Source: an uncultured Collinsella sp. (GTDB lineage: Bacteria; Actinomycetota; Coriobacteriia; Coriobacteriales; Coriobacteriaceae). Taken from it: a DNA stretch of 9,706 nucleotides. Below, in pieces: positions 6,045 to 9,706 of this stretch (position 1 is its first letter; the number at the start of each line of letters is the position of its first letter). The position numbers and the translations under genes were made by a program. The stretch spans positions 1 through 9,706 of the forward strand of contig URGF01000064.1 of the NCBI GenBank assembly GCA_900547285.1, in the 5' to 3' direction. The notes under the pieces are model-generated. The model had not been told where the DNA came from. It saw only the letters and a list, made by a program, of their open reading frames with translations, and ran no database searches.

Positions 6045-6050
6045 TACAAT
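6045..6050 (+). promoter_or_regulatory. Candidate -10 element of the HPr gene
   Basis: TACAAT is a good -10 hexamer about 55 bp before the HPr start and just past the aspS terminator. No convincing -35 lies 16-18 bases upstream, so the call is tentative. Confidence 0.3.
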
Positions 6051-6104
6051 AACTACCACGTGGCTGGGTTTGCCGGCCGAATGTGCGATGCCGCGGGAGG
6101 GGAC

Positions 6105-6353
6105 ATGGTCGAGTTTACAAAGACGATTAAAGATCCGTTGGGACTGCATGCCCGCCCGGTTGCGCTGCTTTACGACATCATTGCCAAGCATCGTAGCAAC
6201 GTATCGGTCAGTATCGGCGATCGCCATACCGACGGCCGCGATGTAATGGGGCTCATGGCTCTCTACGGCGAGTGCGGCGAGGACATCATCTTCCGCGTTT
6301 CGGGCGTAGACGAGGCTTCCTGCGTCACGTCGATCAGAAACCTCTCGCTCTAA
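6105..6353 (+). CDS. ptsH: HPr-like phosphocarrier protein with Asp at the Ser46 position
   Basis: HPr relays phosphate from enzyme I to the sugar-specific EIIA proteins of the phosphotransferase system. The 82-residue protein has the active-site motif GLHARP with His15 and Arg17 at the usual positions. The regulatory region DVMGLMAL (46-53) aligns with SIMGVMSL of Bacillus HPr, so the kinase-target Ser46 is replaced by Asp46. Such a protein could still carry phosphate at His15 but could not be phosphorylated by HPr kinase, and it might resemble the P-Ser form. The start is supported by GGAGGGG just upstream. An upstream extension of the frame into the aspS 3' end is a shadow. The gene is alone, with a terminator on each side, and is not next to an enzyme I gene. 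Confidence 0.85.
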   Translation: MVEFTKTIKDPLGLHARPVALLYDIIAKHRSNVSVSIGDRHTDGRDVMGLMALYGECGEDIIFRVSGVDEASCVTSIRNLSL

Positions 6354-6362
6354 GCATGACAG

Positions 6363-6398
6363 GGCGCGGCAAAGGACAGCTCTTTGCCGCGCCTTTTT
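6363..6398 (+). terminator. Intrinsic terminator after the HPr gene
   Basis: GGCGCGGCAAAG (6363-6374) pairs perfectly with CTTTGCCGCGCC (6382-6393) over a 7-base loop, followed by five T residues. It starts 10 bp after the HPr stop. Confidence 0.93.
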
Positions 6399-6439
6399 GT
6401 TTCGTATAGGAAACTTTTTCGGAATCTAAATGGGGACCC

Positions 6440-6468
6440 TTTCCAAAAAGTTAACCACGTGCTAGTTT
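6440..6468 (+). promoter_or_regulatory. Candidate feoA1 promoter
   Basis: TTTCCA (6440-6445) is followed after 17 bases by TAGTTT (6463-6468), with a TG one base upstream of the hexamer (extended -10). The left arm of the 15-bp inverted repeat fills the spacer, and the right arm lies just downstream of the expected start point. TACTAT at 6468-6473 is an alternative -10. Confidence 0.35.
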
Positions 6469-6499
6469 ACTATAGCGAACATAGACGTGGTTAACTTTT
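6446..6499. promoter_or_regulatory. Perfect 15-bp inverted repeat in the feo promoter region
   Basis: AAAAGTTAACCACGT (6446-6460) and ACGTGGTTAACTTTT (6485-6499) are exact inverse complements with 24 bases between them. Each arm holds the palindromic core GTTAAC, so each may be a separate dimer site. The repeat overlaps the likely feoA1 promoter, fitting metal-dependent repression, but neither arm is a good match to the DtxR consensus. An mRNA hairpin is less likely because the loop is large and no T-run follows. Confidence 0.6.
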
Positions 6500-6542
6500 A
6501 CTGCGTCGATGTTGAGGACGAACCGACGTTAGGAGCTCACTC

Positions 6543-6785
6543 ATGTCTTGCGGACCGCAGATGCCGGCTATGCCGCTTTCGATGGTAAAGGCGGGCGAAA
6601 CCGTGCGCGTGTCTCGCGTAAAGGGCAATGAGGACATGAAGCACCACCTCAAGGACCTCGGCTTTGTCGAGGGCAACGAGATTCACGTGGTGAGCTCGAG
6701 TGGTGCCAATATCATCGTCACCGTGCTGGGCGCACGCTTTGGTATCGATACCAAGGTCGCCATGCACATCATGACCGTCGGTTAG
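6543..6785 (+). CDS. feoA: FeoA domain protein, first copy
   Basis: FeoA is a small cytoplasmic SH3-like protein that works with the FeoB ferrous iron transporter. This 80-residue copy has the family pattern KAGETVRVSRVKGNEDMKHHLKDLGFVEGNEIHVVS, followed by the second strand pair NIIVTVLGARFGIDTKVAMHIMTV. Its N-terminus (MSCGPQMPAMPLSMV) is longer than that of the second copy and carries a Cys. The start at 6543 is supported by TAGGAGCT about 6 bases upstream. It is the first gene of the feo cluster and is followed 39 bp later by a second feoA. Confidence 0.9.
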   Translation: MSCGPQMPAMPLSMVKAGETVRVSRVKGNEDMKHHLKDLGFVEGNEIHVVSSSGANIIVTVLGARFGIDTKVAMHIMTVG

Positions 6786-6824
6786 TTCGCAGCATTTCAT
6801 TAAAGCTGAAAGGGGGAAAAGAAT

Positions 6825-7046
6825 ATGAAGACGTTGGGTGACGTTAAGGTGGGCGAGAGCTCTACCATCGTCAAGCTTCACGGCGAGGGCGCGCTTCGCC
6901 GTCACCTTATGGACCTGGGCCTCATCAAGGGCACTTCGTTCAAGGTCGTTAAGGTTGCACCGCTCGGAGATCCGGTCGAGATCAACGTGCGCGGCTACGA
7001 GCTTTCCATCCGCAAGGAGGAGGCTGCCGTCGTCGAGGTCCAGTAA
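6825..7046 (+). CDS. feoA: FeoA domain protein, second copy
   Basis: This 73-residue protein has the compact FeoA fold: TLGDVKVGESSTIVKLHGEGALRRHLMDLGLIKGTSFKVVKVAPLGDPVEINVRGYELSIRKEEAAVVEV. The motif RRHLMDLGLIKG and the GDPVE(I)..RGYELSIRK segment are typical of stand-alone FeoA proteins next to feoB. It is closer to the family core than the first copy, so the two have diverged and probably do different jobs. AAAGGGGG precedes the start. A 123-bp gap with an iron-box-like site separates it from feoB. Confidence 0.92.
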   Translation: MKTLGDVKVGESSTIVKLHGEGALRRHLMDLGLIKGTSFKVVKVAPLGDPVEINVRGYELSIRKEEAAVVEVQ

Positions 7047-7077
7047 GGGCCCGCGGCAACTATTTATGCAGATAAAG

Positions 7078-7096
7078 TTAGGTTTTTCTAACTTAA
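7078..7096. promoter_or_regulatory. DtxR/IdeR-type iron box between feoA2 and feoB
   Basis: TTAGGTTTTTCTAACTTAA agrees at 15 of 19 positions with the DtxR/IdeR consensus TTAGGTTAGCCTAACCTAA; mismatches are three central bases and one in the right arm. The core AAGTTAG/CTAACTT (7075-7081 and 7088-7094) is a perfect inverted repeat. It lies about 75 bp before feoB, which suggests an internal iron-controlled promoter or roadblock. A weak hairpin is the alternative. Confidence 0.55.
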
Positions 7097-7123
7097 ATTT
7101 GCAATGTTGAAGCACATTATCCA

Positions 7124-7149
7124 GCCCGTGCGGAGAAAGCAGCGCGGGC
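7124..7149 (+). promoter_or_regulatory. Hairpin in the feoB leader
   Basis: GCCCGTGC (7124-7131) pairs with GCGCGGGC (7142-7149) with one G-U pair over a 10-base loop. It ends just before the feoB ribosome binding site and has no T-run. It may affect mRNA stability or feoB translation; the function is not known. Confidence 0.35.
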
Positions 7150-7169
7150 ACACAAGGAAGAAGGATTGA

Positions 7170-9497
7170 ATGGCGGATTCTCAGATCCATGTCGCGCTGG
7201 CGGGTAACCCCAACTGCGGCAAGACCACGCTTTTCAACCTGATCACCGGCGCCAACGGCTACGTTGGCAACTGGCCCGGCGTCACGGTTGAGAAAAAGGA
7301 AGCCAAGCTCCTAAGCGACAAGAACGTCACGATTACGGACCTCCCCGGCATCTACTCGCTTTCCCCCTACAGCCCCGAGGAGCAGTGCTCGCGCGACTAC
7401 CTCATGAGCGGCGAGCCCGATGTCGTCGTCCAGGTGGTCGATGCCACCAACCTCGAGCGCAACCTGTACCTGGCGCTTCAGGTTATCGAGACCGGCCTGC
7501 CCGTGGTCGTTGCCCTCAACATGGCCGACCTGGTCGAGAAGAACGGCGATAAGATCGACACGGACAAGCTCTCCAAGAAGCTCGGCTGCCCGGTCATGAT
7601 GATCTCGGCTCTTAAGAACAAGGGCATCACGGAGCTGTTCGAGCAGGTCAAGAAGTCCGCTGCTTCCAAGGGCCAGGTGCCGGAGCACAAGTTCGATTCC
7701 TCCATCGAGGACGTTCTGGACCACATCGAGAACAACCTGCCGGCGAGCGTTCCCGCCAACAAGCGTCGCTACTACGCGGTCAAGCTGTTTGAGCGCGACG
7801 CGGACGCCTGCAAGCTCATCAACCTCACCAAGGAGAAGGCCGCTCGCGTCGAGCAGCTGGTCGCCCAGTGCGAGCAGGATTGCGACGACGACGCCGAGTC
7901 CATCATCACCGGCGAGCGCTATGGCGTGATTGCCCACATTATCGACGAGTGCATGACCAAGGCTCCTGCCAAGATGAGCACTTCCGAGAAGATCGACCGC
8001 GTGGTTACCAACCGTATCCTGGGCCTGCCGATCTTCGTGGTTATCATGTTCTGCGTGTACTACATCGCCGTTTCCACCCTGGGCGGCACGGTGACCGACT
8101 TCACCAACGACCAGCTCTTCGGCACCGACGGCTGGTACGTGCTCGGTCAGGGTCGCGACGCCTATGACGCAGCTGTTGAGGCTGCGGGCGACAACGCCGA
8201 CTCGGTCGACCCGGCACAGTACGGCCCCTATGTCCCGGGTATCACCACCGCGGTGCATGACGCTCTCGTGGCGGGCGGTACCGAGGACGGTGGCCTCGTC
8301 GATTCGCTGGTCTGCGACGGCATCGTGGCTGGCATCGGCGCCATCATGGGCTTCGTCCCGCAGATGTTCCTGCTCTTTGTGATGCTGTCTTTCTTGGAGG
8401 ACTGCGGTTACATGGCCCGCGTCGCCTTCATCATGGACCGCGTGTTCCGCCGCTTTGGCCTGTCCGGTAAGTCCTTTATCCCCATGCTCGTGTCCTCGGG
8501 CTGCGGCGTCCCCGGCGTCATGGCTACCAAGACCATCGAGAACGAGAAGGACCGCCGCATGACGGTCATGACCACCACGTTCATCCCTTGCGGCGCCAAG
8601 CTGCCGATCATCGCCCTGCTCATGGGTTCCATCATCGGCGATTCTTCTACCACCGCCGCGTGGATCAGCCCGCTCTTCTACTTCCTGGGCGTCTTTGCCG
8701 TCATCGCCTCGGGCCTCATGCTCAAGAAGACCAAGCTCTTCGCCGGCCGCCCGACCCCGTTTGTCATGGAGCTCCCCGCTTACCACTTCCCGGCGATCCG
8801 CTCCTGGGCGCTGCACGTGTGGGAGCGCTGCTGGGCCTTTATCAAGAAGGCCGGCACGATCATCTTCGCCTCTACCGTCGTGGTGTGGTTCCTCTCCAAC
8901 TTTGGTAGCTACAACGGCTCCTTTGGCTTCCTGCCTGCGATGGACGGCATCCCCGAGGAGTTCATGGACTACTCCGTGCTCGCCATGCTGGGCAACCTGG
9001 TCGCTTGGATCTTCGCCCCGCTCGGCTTTAGCACCTGGCAGGCCACCGCACTGACCGTCTCGGGTCTCGTCGCCAAGGAGAACGTTGTCGCCACCGCCGG
9101 CTCGCTGCTGTCCGTTGCCGACGCCGGCGAGACCGACCCGAGCCTGTGGACCGCGTTTGCGGCTATGTTCCCGACCATGGGCGCTTGCGTCGCCTTTGGT
9201 GCCTTCAACCTGCTGTGCGCTCCGTGCTTTGCCGCTATCGGCACCATCCGTAACCAGATGAACTCCGGTAAGTGGACCGCGATTGCCATCGGCTACGAGT
9301 GTGCCTTTGCTTGGGTCATCGGCCTGTTCATCAACCAGTTCTATAACCTGCTTGTTCTTGGGCAGTTTGGTATCTGGACGGTTGTGGCCATCGTGCTGCT
9401 GGCTGCGATGCTCTTCCAGATCTTCCGTCCCATGCCCAAGCACGCTTGGACCGACGAGGACGAGACCAACACCGCTTCCGCTGCAGTTTCCGCTTAA
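7170..9497 (+). CDS. feoB: Ferrous iron transport protein B
   Basis: FeoB imports Fe(II) across the cytoplasmic membrane, with an N-terminal G-protein-like domain. The 775-residue protein shows G1 GNPNCGKT (12-19), G2 Thr39 in GVTVEKK, G3 DLPG (57-60), G4 NMAD (117-120) and G5 SALK (146-149). A helical guanine-dissociation-inhibitor-like linker (about 165-275) precedes the membrane domain, which starts near residue 283 (ILGLPIFVVIMF). Family pore motifs are present: FLEDCGYMARVAFIMDR, SSGCGVPGVMATKT and FIPCGAKLPI. A non-conserved acidic segment at about 316-373, between the first membrane helix and DGIVAGIGAIMGFVP, looks like an extracytoplasmic insertion. The start is supported by GGAAGAAGGA (7156-7165). 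There is no feoC-like tail. A terminator follows. Confidence 0.97.
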   Translation: MADSQIHVALAGNPNCGKTTLFNLITGANGYVGNWPGVTVEKKEAKLLSDKNVTITDLPGIYSLSPYSPEEQCSRDYLMSGEPDVVVQVVDATNLERNLYLALQVIETGLPVVVALNMADLVEKNGDKIDTDKLSKKLGCPVMMISALKNKGITELFEQVKKSAASKGQVPEHKFDSSIEDVLDHIENNLPASVPANKRRYYAVKLFERDADACKLINLTKEKAARVEQLVAQCEQDCDDDAESIITGERYGVIAHIIDECMTKAPAKMSTSEKIDRVVTNRILGLPIFVVIMFCVYYIAVSTLGGTVTDFTNDQLFGTDGWYVLGQGRDAYDAAVEAAGDNADSVDPAQYGPYVPGITTAVHDALVAGGTEDGGLVDSLVCDGIVAGIGAIMGFVPQMFLLFVMLSFLEDCGYMARVAFIMDRVFRRFGLSGKSFIPMLVSSGCGVPGVMATKTIENEKDRRMTVMTTTFIPCGAKLPIIALLMGSIIGDSSTTAAWISPLFYFLGVFAVIASGLMLKKTKLFAGRPTPFVMELPAYHFPAIRSWALHVWERCWAFIKKAGTIIFASTVVVWFLSNFGSYNGSFGFLPAMDGIPEEFMDYSVLAMLGNLVAWIFAPLGFSTWQATALTVSGLVAKENVVATAGSLLSVADAGETDPSLWTAFAAMFPTMGACVAFGAFNLLCAPCFAAIGTIRNQMNSGKWTAIAIGYECAFAWVIGLFINQFYNLLVLGQFGIWTVVAIVLLAAMLFQIFRPMPKHAWTDEDETNTASAAVSA

Positions 9498-9526
9498 GTC
9501 CGAATAAGGATCAGCCCCTTTCCACG

Positions 9527-9559
9527 AGCCCGGGTGTCTCAGTGACACTCGGGCTTTTT
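9527..9559 (+). terminator. Intrinsic terminator after feoB
   Basis: AGCCCGGGTGTC (9527-9538) pairs with GACACTCGGGCT (9544-9555) with one G-U pair over a 5-base loop, followed by five T residues. It lies about 30 bp after the feoB stop and closes the feo cluster. Confidence 0.92.
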
Positions 9560-9570
9560 GACGCAATGGG

Positions 9571-9649
9571 GGGACAGATTGCTTTGCTCCAGAAGTAAGA
9601 TGTGGCGTTTCCGCAGATAAAACCGACCAAAATAAACCTGTCCCTTTTT
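9571..9649. repeat. GGGACAG/CTGTCCC-flanked repeat-like intergenic block
   Basis: GGGACAG (9571-9577) and CTGTCCC (9638-9644) form an inverted pair enclosing 60 bases, followed by TTTTT. Words of the form GGGGACAG and CTGTCCCC are familiar flanks of short interspersed repeats linked to REP-associated transposases in other bacteria. Only one copy is seen here, so repeat status is unproven. No coding frame is seen in it. Confidence 0.35.
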
Positions 9650-9680
9650 GGTAGGTGGAGAATGGGGTAAAGTAAGTGAT

Positions 9681-9696
9681 GGTTAACTAAAGGAGG
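9681..9696 (+). promoter_or_regulatory. GGTTAACT word and ribosome binding site of the next gene
   Basis: GGTTAACT (9681-9688) is identical to the right-arm core of the feoA1 inverted repeat (6489-6496). It directly abuts AAAGGAGG (9689-9696), a near-perfect Shine-Dalgarno placed 6 bases before an ATG. TAAAGT (9668-9673) is a possible -10. Confidence 0.45.
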
Positions 9697-9702
9697 CTTG
9701 CT

Positions 9703-9706
9703 ATGG
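9703..9706 (+). CDS. Start of a gene running off the window
   Basis: Only the ATG and one further base are visible. The call rests on the strong AAAGGAGG 6 bases upstream and on position after the feoB terminator. Its product cannot be told from this window. The shared GGTTAACT word hints at regulation in common with feo. Confidence 0.55.

Noticed and set aside
5820..6104. N-terminal extension of the HPr protein from the upstream open frame
   Set aside because: The extension overlaps the 3' end of aspS and crosses its terminator, and the ATG at 6105 has a good ribosome binding site and puts the active-site His at position 15.
7311..9566. A very long open frame (751 codons) on the minus strand opposite feoB
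   Set aside because: FeoB is unmistakable on the plus strand. The antisense frame is a by-product of strong G/C-ending codon use; its translation is low-complexity (rich in Gly, Asp, His, Arg, Leu, Val) and matches no family I know.

Overview
The window looks like chromosomal DNA of a gut actinobacterium of the class Coriobacteriia, most like Collinsella. The reasons are high GC with strong G/C-ending codons, Gram-positive-like ribosome binding sites, a feoA-feoA-feoB iron locus, a bacterial AspRS with a His found in tRNA-nondiscriminating enzymes, and an IS150-group insertion sequence. The genus is inferred from overall resemblance, not proven.

Left end (1-699): the 5' part of an IS3-family (IS150-group) element on the minus strand. 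It has its terminal repeat (outer edge near 699), an intact orfA, an A7 slippery heptamer for -1 frameshifting, and an orfB that stops after a few dozen codons. A perfect 14-bp hairpin followed by six T residues lies across the orfA ribosome binding site. The breakpoint in orfB (about 36/37) abuts a short AT-rich sequence that may be the end of a second, nested element.

700-3917 (minus strand): serB (phosphoserine phosphatase), then larB and a LarC1-type larC (nickel-pincer nucleotide cofactor synthesis), then a TetR-family regulator. larB, larC and tetR are separated by 10 and 2 bp and form one transcription unit. A perfect 11-bp inverted repeat lies upstream of larB. The LarC protein ends where the C-terminal (LarC2) domain should begin, and that domain is not found in the window. 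No larA or larE is present.

3918-6398: a divergent intergenic region with a strong leader hairpin, then aspS (aspartyl-tRNA synthetase) with a terminator, then a lone HPr-like gene with its own terminator. This HPr keeps the phosphoryl-carrying His15 but has Asp where Ser46 is expected, which resembles the phosphomimetic S46D form.

6399-9560: a ferrous iron uptake locus, feoA1-feoA2-feoB, closed by a terminator. A perfect 15-bp inverted repeat carrying AGTTAACC/GGTTAACT lies in the feoA1 promoter region. A 15/19 match to the DtxR/IdeR iron box lies between feoA2 and feoB. The final stretch has a GGGACAG/CTGTCCC-flanked repeat-like intergenic block and the first codon of another gene, preceded by another GGTTAACT word and a strong ribosome binding site.
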